Shown: piece after piece, positions 25,281 to 32,123 of the stretch | How positions within the stretch are numbered: position 1 is the first letter of the stretch | How the letters are laid out: each line of letters opens with the position of its first letter | NCBI RefSeq assembly: GCF_019665765.1 | Contig: NZ_CP081150.1 | Location: forward strand, 1,240,001-1,304,000 | DNA length: 64,000 nt | Direction of reading: 5' to 3' | Source: Deefgea tanakiae | Lineage (GTDB): Bacteria; Pseudomonadota; Gammaproteobacteria; Burkholderiales; Chitinibacteraceae | Notes under the pieces: model-generated | What the model was told of the DNA's origin: nothing | Database searches by the model: none | Seen by the model: only the letters and a program-made list of their open reading frames with translations | Program-made: the position numbers and the translations under genes

Positions 25281-27514
25281 GATTTGCTCCGCAATAAAGC
25301 ACTGATTTGATGCTGAAGGTCGCGCGGCAAGTGGAGCGCTGTTTGCAGTAGTATTTTCATCGTGCTTGTGATTTGACTTGCAATGCCTGCTTGTTGTTTT
25401 TTTTGCCCACTGATGAATTCATCCATCAAATCATTCACATAACCGCCACCATCGAGTGGCCGTACTTGGTTCACAATGACGCCAATTGATGCTGGATCAA
25501 TGCTTTGCAATACACGTGCCGCACGGGCGACTTCGCCTCGCCCTTGTGCCTCGGCTTCGACAATCGCAATCACCGCAGGCGTTGACCTGAGCGCAAGTTC
25601 CGCATCGCCGCTGACCAATAGTGGCGGCAAATCTACCAGTACGAATCGATATGTGTGGGCCAAATGCGTCAGTGTTTCGCCTAAGCGATCTATGGCGTGA
25701 ATATGCCTATCGTTGCCGGACAAATACAATTGGGCGGTGTCTAAGTTAAGCGCCGATGGAATGCCATTGGCCAGATCATGGTGAGGTGCATTCGCGAAGC
25801 GTGGGTCACGACTAAATGCATTCGCTTCTACAGCGATTGCTGGTAATCCCATATCGGCAAAGGTTTTCTGCAAGTCGAATACGGTCGTTGATGTACCCCC
25901 TTGCGGTTGTAAGGCGGTAAAGCCAAAGACGCGCAATTGGGTACGATCTTGTTCGCGTATCAAGGCACTGGCTAATCGGCGAAGTTGATCGGTACGGAAT
26001 AATTGGCTGTCATTGTCTTTGGCGTGGATCAGCCAGCCCACTGGCGGGAATCCAAATCCACTGACCACATCATTGGGGGTATGAATGCGTCGATCCATTA
26101 AATCGTAAACGATTGGCAATAAGAGGCCTGCAGCCAGCGATGCAATAATTGCCATGAGTAGTAATTTGGTTTTGCCAACGCCCAGTGGTGTTTCTGGCGT
26201 CATCGCTGCGCTAACTAAACGTACAAAACCCAAGGCGCTGGTTTCGGCGGCGAAGAAATTCAAGCGCTCTTGGATCGCATCCAGTTCTTTACGAATTTGC
26301 GTCACATCAGCGGATAAATTTTGCGCTTCTTTAAACAGCGTTGCGAAGTGGCCGCGGGATTTTTCTTGCTCGGTGAGCTCACGCTGTAAATCTGCCTCTA
26401 ATTGAGCGCTTTGGGTCGACGCGGTGCTAAATCTGCTTTGTAGGTTGCGACGTACTTCGCTGGTGATTTTTTCAGTCTGTTGACGAATTTCAGCATCAAT
26501 TTCCGCTAGTTCGATTTTATTTTGTTGATAGCCAGGGTGTTGTGGGGTGAGTCCCGCCATACCAGACACTAAAGTCGCCCTTCGATTATTCAGGCTGGCT
26601 TTGAGGCTATTTAGGCCTGGGTCCACTGACACACTTTCTAAAATAGATCTAACACCGGGATCGGTATCGCCATGCGTCAGAAAGGCTTTTTCATTCGCCG
26701 CGGCTGAAAAACGTTTGATCTTGGCATCGGCCAAGGCTTCGCGTAGTCGTTCGATGGCTTTGTCGTAAGGATTGCCCGCTTCTTCGGAAAAGGTTGCTAT
26801 GCCTAAATCGCCCGCAATGGTGTTGCGCCGCTCGGCTTTTTCATCAATCTGCGTGAGTAAAAGGTCTTGGCGTTTTTGTAATTGCGCAATTCGCTCGTCT
26901 TTGCCAAACACTTGTTCATCGCGAACCCGTTCCAAATAAACGCTCACGACGCCATTAATAATCGGAGCCAGTTCGGCTTTGTTTTTGCCAGATAAGCCAA
27001 TGCGCACCATATAGGTATCTGAAACGGCAGAAACTTGTAAGAGATTACGAAGTCGCTCTACGGCGTGACGCTCGCTCTCATTGGGGCGTTGCCACAGCGA
27101 AGTCTTTTGTGGCTGTGCAGGGGCTTGTGTGATTTTTGAACCGCCAATGGCGTAATCCAATTGCAATTGATTTGTATTTGTTGGGCTTGAAGCTTGTATT
27201 TGGTGGTTTTGATTGGCAAGCCGTATGCCATCGCGCAGGATGTCGTAACGCTGGATGGTATTGCTTTGTTGCTGCACAAATTGGCGATATTGTGAATTGG
27301 ATTGAAAGTCGAGCTCATTATCGTCCTTGAGCGTTTTCATATAACGAGGCGCGATTTGAATGACCGATTCAGCTTCGTAAAAAGATTGACCTTTTATCCA
27401 CACCATCGGTAGGGCCGCCAGAAAGGTCAGTATTACAGCACAAACCGCAAGCCGAGGGTGCTGACGCAAGCTTACGAGCGGTTTGATACCGATTCCTGCA
27501 CTGGCTTGTGCCAT
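25277..27514 (-). CDS. Wzc/GumC-like polysaccharide co-polymerase with degenerate kinase domain
   Basis: 745 residues. N-terminal Wzz domain with two membrane segments (about 22-40 and 425-447) and a long periplasmic coiled region between them (about 200-410), which sets chain length. The cytoplasmic part (about 500-690) has the fold markers of BY-kinases, FVLVDLPPLLVSGDAE (Walker A'/B-like) and IGVIVNQVRP, but the Walker A site reads QPQGGTSTT, lacking the Lys of the usual GEGKST, and no tyrosine cluster is present at the C-terminus. So phosphotransfer is probably lost, and the domain may serve only for assembly. It overlaps the GT25 gene by ATGA and follows the sugar pyrophosphorylase by 2 bases. 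Confidence 0.87.
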   Translation of the reverse strand: MAQASAGIGIKPLVSLRQHPRLAVCAVILTFLAALPMVWIKGQSFYEAESVIQIAPRYMKTLKDDNELDFQSNSQYRQFVQQQSNTIQRYDILRDGIRLANQNHQIQASSPTNTNQLQLDYAIGGSKITQAPAQPQKTSLWQRPNESERHAVERLRNLLQVSAVSDTYMVRIGLSGKNKAELAPIINGVVSVYLERVRDEQVFGKDERIAQLQKRQDLLLTQIDEKAERRNTIAGDLGIATFSEEAGNPYDKAIERLREALADAKIKRFSAAANEKAFLTHGDTDPGVRSILESVSVDPGLNSLKASLNNRRATLVSGMAGLTPQHPGYQQNKIELAEIDAEIRQQTEKITSEVRRNLQSRFSTASTQSAQLEADLQRELTEQEKSRGHFATLFKEAQNLSADVTQIRKELDAIQERLNFFAAETSALGFVRLVSAAMTPETPLGVGKTKLLLMAIIASLAAGLLLPIVYDLMDRRIHTPNDVVSGFGFPPVGWLIHAKDNDSQLFRTDQLRRLASALIREQDRTQLRVFGFTALQPQGGTSTTVFDLQKTFADMGLPAIAVEANAFSRDPRFANAPHHDLANGIPSALNLDTAQLYLSGNDRHIHAIDRLGETLTHLAHTYRFVLVDLPPLLVSGDAELALRSTPAVIAIVEAEAQGRGEVARAARVLQSIDPASIGVIVNQVRPLDGGGYVNDLMDEFISGQKKQQAGIASQITSTMKILLQTALHLPRDLQHQISALLRSKS

Positions 27515-27516
27515 GA

Positions 27517-28698
27517 TTATTGTTGGCCTATGGCAAGCGGCTCAAATTGATCTAGCTGCGCTAAAAAATGCTGCTCGCGATGATAAATCGGTGCAAGCTG
27601 GGTACGACTATCGGCCAGTACCCAGGGAATATCGCTGGCAATCGGATCGATTGTTAGCCCATCTTTACAGGCGCACCAACGACCACTGGCTAGCATTTCA
27701 ATCAGGGAGGCTTGACTACCTACGCGGGTGTAGTCAAAAACTAAGCTGCGTTCGATATGAGCGCCGCGTTCAATGTGCGCGCCTCGACCAATCCAGAGTG
27801 GCCCAATCAATGTGGCGCCATCTTCAATCGTGACACTATCAGCAATTACGATCGGTCCTTGTATATGGCAGCGGCGTGGGTCGAAGCGGGTGTTTGCGCC
27901 GACAAAAACATTGGGGGCAATTTCTCGTCCCGGACGAGGAACGGCGGGAACGTTGCCGCAAATGGCATCCATTTGTACCGCGTAATAATCTGAGACTCGA
28001 CCAATATCCACCCAGTTAAATGGAATTTCAGCACCATACAAAGCCTGCCCGTCACGAGCCAACTGAGGGAACACATCGCTACCAAGGTCATAAGGGGTCT
28101 TTTCGGGGATGTATTTTAGAATTTCGGGTTCAAACACATACACCCCTGTATTGACTAAGTCGCTTTGGGCTTCGCCAAATTTGGGTTTTTCTTGGAAGGC
28201 CATAATGCGGCCAGTGTCATCTAATAGTGCAACCCCATATTGTGAGCATTTTTCTGGTGCGATACGGCTTAGGGCCAAGGTAGCGAGTGCACCAGCTTGA
28301 TGGTGCGCAGCAACCAGTGCGGTTAAATCTAAATCAATTAAGGCATCGCCACAGAGTACCAAAAACGTGTCGTCAAAAAAGCCAGAGTGTTTTTGAATTT
28401 GTCGAATCGTTCCTGCTGAACCTAGCGGGGTGTCGTGTAGTTGGCCATCCGCTTCGTAGCCTTCGTAGCTAAATGCCAACTCAACCCCAAAACGTCGCCC
28501 ACTTGCAAAATAGCCTTCGATCTCGCTCGCTAAATAGCTGGTGTTGATCACGATTTGATCGACTCCATGCTTGGCTAATTGCTCGATCAGACATTCCAAA
28601 ACAGGGCGATCCAGAATCGGCAGCATCGGTTTTGGGCAGTCACGACTCAATGGCATCAAACGAGTGCCTTTGCCTGCGGCTAAAATGAGGGCTTTCAT
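27517..28698 (-). CDS. NDP-sugar pyrophosphorylase (mannose-1-phosphate guanylyltransferase-like) with beta-helix tail
   Basis: 393 residues. The nucleotidyltransferase domain (1-235) starts MKALILAAGKGTRLMPLS, with the catalytic G-x-G-T-R and Lys in CPKPMLPI, plus LCGDALIDLDL and EKPKFGEA. A hexapeptide beta-helix (about 265-335) follows: IAPNVFVGANTRF, IEDGATLIGPLWIG. Such enzymes make GDP-mannose or NDP-glucose from sugar-1-phosphate and NTP; the closest pattern is GMP-type Man-1-P guanylyltransferase, but this is not certain. Start overlaps the STAS stop by 4 bases. It should supply the activated sugar for the locus. A degenerate relative is fused to the WecG protein at 32124. Confidence 0.85.
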   Translation of the reverse strand: MKALILAAGKGTRLMPLSRDCPKPMLPILDRPVLECLIEQLAKHGVDQIVINTSYLASEIEGYFASGRRFGVELAFSYEGYEADGQLHDTPLGSAGTIRQIQKHSGFFDDTFLVLCGDALIDLDLTALVAAHHQAGALATLALSRIAPEKCSQYGVALLDDTGRIMAFQEKPKFGEAQSDLVNTGVYVFEPEILKYIPEKTPYDLGSDVFPQLARDGQALYGAEIPFNWVDIGRVSDYYAVQMDAICGNVPAVPRPGREIAPNVFVGANTRFDPRRCHIQGPIVIADSVTIEDGATLIGPLWIGRGAHIERGAHIERSLVFDYTRVGSQASLIEMLASGRWCACKDGLTIDPIASDIPWVLADSRTQLAPIYHREQHFLAQLDQFEPLAIGQQ

Positions 28699-29033
28699 GC
28701 TTGCACTCCTTCAATTTCATTGAGCGAGTTGAATACTTGAAATACGCGATGCATACGCATTAATTCAAACAGCGCAGACACTGGGCGTTGCAAGCCATAG
28801 AGCGCAAAACTGCCGCCTTGCTCGGTGCAAAAACGTAAACAAGATAAGAGGGCGCCTAAACCAGAGCTATCAACAAAAGAGAGCGCTGACATATCGAGTG
28901 CAATTTTTCCAGATGATTCAAGAACTGGCCGGATTTGTTTGCGAAAAGCATCCGCGTTACTGGCATCAAGGCTGGTGGTGTTAAATGTAATCACAGTTTG
29001 GGTGCTGTGCGTGTGACGAGTAATGAGTTCCAT
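28695..29033 (-). CDS. STAS-domain anti-anti-sigma-like protein
   Basis: 112 residues from ATG 29033, which is preceded by AAGGAG; an earlier in-frame ATG at 29087 is less likely. The core is ALDMSALSFVDSSGLGALLS with the conserved phospho-acceptor Ser of SpoIIAA/RsbV proteins, preceded by TTSLDASNADAFRKQI. In partner switches, the unphosphorylated form binds the RsbW-like kinase and the PP2C phosphatase reactivates it. The same leftward arm encodes a fused PP2C/RsbW-like protein (18757), so the two probably form one system. It overlaps the pyrophosphorylase gene by ATGA, tying the switch to polysaccharide synthesis. Confidence 0.88.
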   Translation of the reverse strand: MELITRHTHSTQTVITFNTTSLDASNADAFRKQIRPVLESSGKIALDMSALSFVDSSGLGALLSCLRFCTEQGGSFALYGLQRPVSALFELMRMHRVFQVFNSLNEIEGVQA

Positions 29034-29195
29034 GATCTGCTCCTTGGGAATTGAACCGTAGCGGTTATGAACTCTATTAAAGATCACTTAGGACGGCAGA
29101 ATGTGAACTAACTGTAAAATCATTCTGTCATCTTTGGATGTTGCGCACAGGCGTCTGGTCTGCCGAAAATTTAAGACCATTAATGCGCGCTGCGG

Positions 29196-29489
29196 CTACC
29201 AAACGTTATGCTGGAGGCATTGCTTAAGGTAGCAGTCAATGGGAACCAGCTCGTGTTTGAGTGTATGTTCGAGTTCACGAGTCAGGCGGCTAATTTCAGC
29301 AAAACCAAGTGAGCCAGCAGCACCTGCGAGACGGTGTAATTCGTTGAGTAATTCAGCACTAGCAGTGTCTTGCGTGCTGTTTTTCCAAGCTGCTTCAATC
29401 AGGGCGAGGCGCTGTGGGAGCTCAATTTGAAAGCGTTGCCGCAATTGAGTGAGGCCTGCGGCGAAAGCGTCTTGATTAAACTCCGGCAT
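29196..29489 (-). CDS. HPt phosphotransfer protein
   Basis: 97 residues from ATG 29489; the longer frame to 29576 would run into the receiver gene. The segment LLNELHRLAGAAGSLGFAEI is the HPt motif with the phospho-accepting His (about residue 53), flanked by helices; the protein is otherwise a plain four-helix bundle. It can pass phosphate from the hybrid kinase coded upstream to the separate receiver proteins here, including those at 29476 and 17999. The start overlaps the receiver gene by 14 bases, so translation is coupled. A gap of about 160 bases separates it from the STAS gene. Confidence 0.85.
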   Translation of the reverse strand: MPEFNQDAFAAGLTQLRQRFQIELPQRLALIEAAWKNSTQDTASAELLNELHRLAGAAGSLGFAEISRLTRELEHTLKHELVPIDCYLKQCLQHNVW

Positions 29490-29871
29490 GAAACTCGCTC
29501 CAGAAATGATTGAGTAGTTCAGGTAATAGCATTGGATCAAAGGGTTTGCTGGCGACAAAGTTGGCACCGGCCGCAATCAGTGGTGCCAGCTCTTCGGTGC
29601 TTGCCTTGGCGGTTAACATGACAATACACACCGCACAGCCATGAGGTAGTGCCCGCAGCAATGGAATAAATTCAGGGCCACTGAGTTCAGGCATCATTAC
29701 ATCAAGCACTATCATTTGTGGTAGGGTATTTCCTTCTAGGTGTTTTATTGCAATGCTTGCAAGTGAATACGCTGTTATTGTATATCCACCTAAAGTCGTT
29801 AAACTGAGTTCTAATAAGCTACGGATATCGGCATCATCTTCAATGATGGCGATTTGATTTAAGGCTTGCAT
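29476..29871 (-). CDS. Single-domain response regulator (CheY-like)
   Basis: 131 residues, a receiver with no output domain: acidic pair IIEDDAD, phospho-acceptor Asp in IVLDVMMPELSG, Thr in MLTAKAS and Lys in ASKPFDP. Such proteins either act by protein contact or shuttle phosphate to an HPt protein. Here the HPt gene follows with overlap, and the hybrid kinase gene precedes with overlap of 13 bases. So the three genes form a phosphorelay block at the head of the leftward polysaccharide arm. The final target is not shown by the sequence. Confidence 0.9.
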   Translation of the reverse strand: MQALNQIAIIEDDADIRSLLELSLTTLGGYTITAYSLASIAIKHLEGNTLPQMIVLDVMMPELSGPEFIPLLRALPHGCAVCIVMLTAKASTEELAPLIAAGANFVASKPFDPMLLPELLNHFWSEFHAGV

Positions 29872-31319
29872 TGCAAAGCTCCTTGCGGGAAGGCCAGTTC
29901 AAAGCAGGTGCCAAGCTCGCTGGTTCGATAATGAATTTGCCCCTCCATCGCTTCGATCAATTGTTTGGTAATCGCTAAGCCAAGGCCGCTGCCGCCGCGG
30001 ATGCGGGCGTCGCCTGACTCGGCTTGGCTAAATGGGGTAAATAATCGAGGTTGAAAGTCAATTGGGATGCCGTTGCCTTGGTCTTCAACTGCTAAGTGGA
30101 GTTGCTCATCATGGATCTGCGCACGCACCGTGACCGTGCCCTGTTTAGGTGAAAACTTGCATGCATTAGAAATAAGGTTGCCTAAGATTTGCATCAAGCG
30201 ATGGTGATCGGTGAGTATTTGTGTATTGCTGATTTCGGGCGCTAAAGCTAATTGGATTTTGACTTGGTGCTGAGCGGCGTAGCCCGCATGCGCCGATTGA
30301 GCTTCGGCAAGTAGTTCACCCAGCGAATGCCATTGCAGATCGAGCTGCAAACTGCCCGCAGCGCTGCGATTAATATCAAGCAGCTCATTGACCATTTTTA
30401 GTAGACGCCCGGCATTGCGATCTGCCATCTCGATGAGTTGGGTGCTTGTGGCATTAAATTGCGCAGCTTGGGTGCCGTGTAGCATTTTAAGTGCGCCAAT
30501 AATCGACGTCAGAGGGGTACGCAATTCGTGGCTGAGTGTTGCGATAAACTGCTGTTTAAGTTGATCCACTCGTTCACGTTCGCTAATGTCGCGCACCGTC
30601 GCTAAAAGATAAGGCTCATCATCTTGATAAAAGAAAGTCACACCCACTTCAACCGGTAACTCACTCCCGTCCAAGCCTTTGGCAAGCAGTACTTGGCTGT
30701 GTAAGCCGGCTTCTGCAGCGCCATTCAATTGAAGTTTAGGTAGTAGCTCGCTCAGCGGGCGACCAATCAGTTGCTCACGTTCTGCATGAAACAGTAGCTC
30801 GCCGCGAAAGTTAATCCCTTGTATTCGTTGATGGGGATCGACCACTAAAATTCCATCAAAGCTATTTTCGGTGATCGCACGAGAGCGAGTTAGCAGCGCG
30901 CTATGCTGCCTTTGCAAGTTTAAAACGCGGGCGAGATTGTTGAGTTTATGCCCCAAAATTTCAGCAGAGATGGGTTTGTGTAAAAAGTCGTCGGCCTGTG
31001 CTTGTAATGCTTTGAGTAAATGCGCCTCACCATCTAAACCAGAGAGCACCACCACGGGGGTCCAACGTTCGCCCTCAGTGGCTTTGATGGCACGAGTCAC
31101 CGCAAAACCATCGATTTCCGGCATTAATAAATCCAGTAGTACGATATCTGGCTGCTCGGCTTCGAATAGACGTAAAGCTTCAGCGCCACCACTAGCTTGC
31201 AGTGTTTTAAAGCCTAGTTTTTGTACGATGCTGCAAATTTGCAAACGGGTAATGGCGATGTCATCTACGACCAAAACGCTGAGATGGGTATTTAATGCGA
31301 TGGGTTGAGTGAGTGGCAT
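29859..31319 (-). CDS. Hybrid histidine kinase: receiver-PAS-HisKA-HATPase
   Basis: 486 residues, soluble. The receiver comes first (about 12-130: VVDDIAITR, LLDLLMPEIDG, LHKPIS), then a PAS domain (about 145-250: ENSFDGILVVDPHQ), the dimerisation helix with the phospho-His in FIATLSHELRTPLTSII (about 265), and the ATPase with N-box ILGNLISNACKFSP, G1 VEDQGNGIP and G2 GGSGLGLAITKQLIE. Lacking membrane segments, it senses an internal signal. It is the first gene of the leftward arm, 77 bases from the divergent sugar transferase, and its stop overlaps the single-domain receiver start. It probably feeds a phosphorelay to the HPt protein. Confidence 0.9.
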   Translation of the reverse strand: MPLTQPIALNTHLSVLVVDDIAITRLQICSIVQKLGFKTLQASGGAEALRLFEAEQPDIVLLDLLMPEIDGFAVTRAIKATEGERWTPVVVLSGLDGEAHLLKALQAQADDFLHKPISAEILGHKLNNLARVLNLQRQHSALLTRSRAITENSFDGILVVDPHQRIQGINFRGELLFHAEREQLIGRPLSELLPKLQLNGAAEAGLHSQVLLAKGLDGSELPVEVGVTFFYQDDEPYLLATVRDISERERVDQLKQQFIATLSHELRTPLTSIIGALKMLHGTQAAQFNATSTQLIEMADRNAGRLLKMVNELLDINRSAAGSLQLDLQWHSLGELLAEAQSAHAGYAAQHQVKIQLALAPEISNTQILTDHHRLMQILGNLISNACKFSPKQGTVTVRAQIHDEQLHLAVEDQGNGIPIDFQPRLFTPFSQAESGDARIRGGSGLGLAITKQLIEAMEGQIHYRTSELGTCFELAFPQGALQCKP

Positions 31320-31396
31320 ATTTTACAAGGTGGTCACAGTTGGGTGGGCAAGGTTTGCTTTAATCAGCATACACAAGGAAATTAGGGGAAGCCAAC
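31320..31396. promoter_or_regulatory. Divergent promoter region of two polysaccharide arms
   Basis: These 77 bases separate the leftward arm (kinase at 31319) from the rightward arm (sugar transferase at 31397), so promoters for both must lie here or inside the first codons. AAGGAAATTAGGGG before 31397 supplies a ribosome site. I looked for a sigma-54 GG-N10-GC pair and found none at right spacing; TTGGGTGGG with TTTGC is one base short. Confidence 0.5.
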
Positions 31397-32110
31397 ATGA
31401 ATACGCCGCTTGAATTATCCCAGCTCAAGCTTTTAGAAAAGCGCTACAGCCAGATCAATATACAACGCTGGCGGGTGAGACTGCTTCGTGGCCGCTTTCA
31501 TTTGCGTTTGCAAGTGACGCGTACGGTGCGCCGAGCGTGGGACATATCTGCCGCAGTGATGGCTTTGCTTTTAGCATGGCCAGTATGGTTGTGTATTGCT
31601 GTTGCGATTAAGTTAACTGATGGTGGTCCTATTTTTCACTGGCAACGACGAGTTGGCTATCGAGGCCAGTTGTTTGACTTTCCTAAATTTCGCAGCATGG
31701 TTATTAATGCAGAAGCCTTGCAATCCGCTTTAGCTAATCAGCATCAAGACAGTCATACCTTTAAATTGGCACGCGATCCAAGAGTCACTTGGATTGGCAG
31801 ATGGATTCGGCGCTTGAGTCTGGATGAGTTTCCGCAATTATGGTGTGTACTTAAAGGTGAAATGACTTTGGTCGGTCCACGTCCACCACTACCAAAAGAA
31901 GTTGCCTTATATGGTTTATATGCACGGCAACGCTTAGAGATTAAGCCCGGATTGACTTGTATTTGGCAGGTTAGTGGTCGCTCTGAGGTGGCATTTATGG
32001 GGCAGTTAGAAATGGATTTGGATTACATCCGCCGTCGTAGTTTGGCATTGGATATCCGTATCTTATTAAAAACAATTCCAGCGGTGGTCTTTGGCCGCGG
32101 TGCGTATTAA
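31397..32110 (+). CDS. Undecaprenyl-phosphate sugar-1-phosphate transferase (initiating enzyme)
   Basis: 237 residues. One hydrophobic segment (about 50-72, AAVMALLLAWPVWLCIAVAI) is followed by the catalytic core: GPIFHWQRRVGYRGQLFDFP, KFRSM, SLDEFPQLWCVLKGEM, LVGPRPP and KPGLTCIWQVSGRSE. This is the bacterial sugar transferase domain of WcaJ/GumD/ExoY. At 237 residues it is the short, ExoY-like form without the four-helix N-terminal part of WcaJ. It transfers sugar-1-phosphate to undecaprenyl phosphate, starting each repeat. It opens the second rightward arm and is followed 13 bases later by the fusion glycosyltransferase. Confidence 0.92.
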   Translation: MNTPLELSQLKLLEKRYSQINIQRWRVRLLRGRFHLRLQVTRTVRRAWDISAAVMALLLAWPVWLCIAVAIKLTDGGPIFHWQRRVGYRGQLFDFPKFRSMVINAEALQSALANQHQDSHTFKLARDPRVTWIGRWIRRLSLDEFPQLWCVLKGEMTLVGPRPPLPKEVALYGLYARQRLEIKPGLTCIWQVSGRSEVAFMGQLEMDLDYIRRRSLALDIRILLKTIPAVVFGRGAY

Positions 32111-32123
32111 GTGGAGGTGTGTG

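Noticed and set aside
31320-31396. Sigma-54 promoter in the divergent region
   Set aside because: GG and GC are 9, not 10, bases apart.
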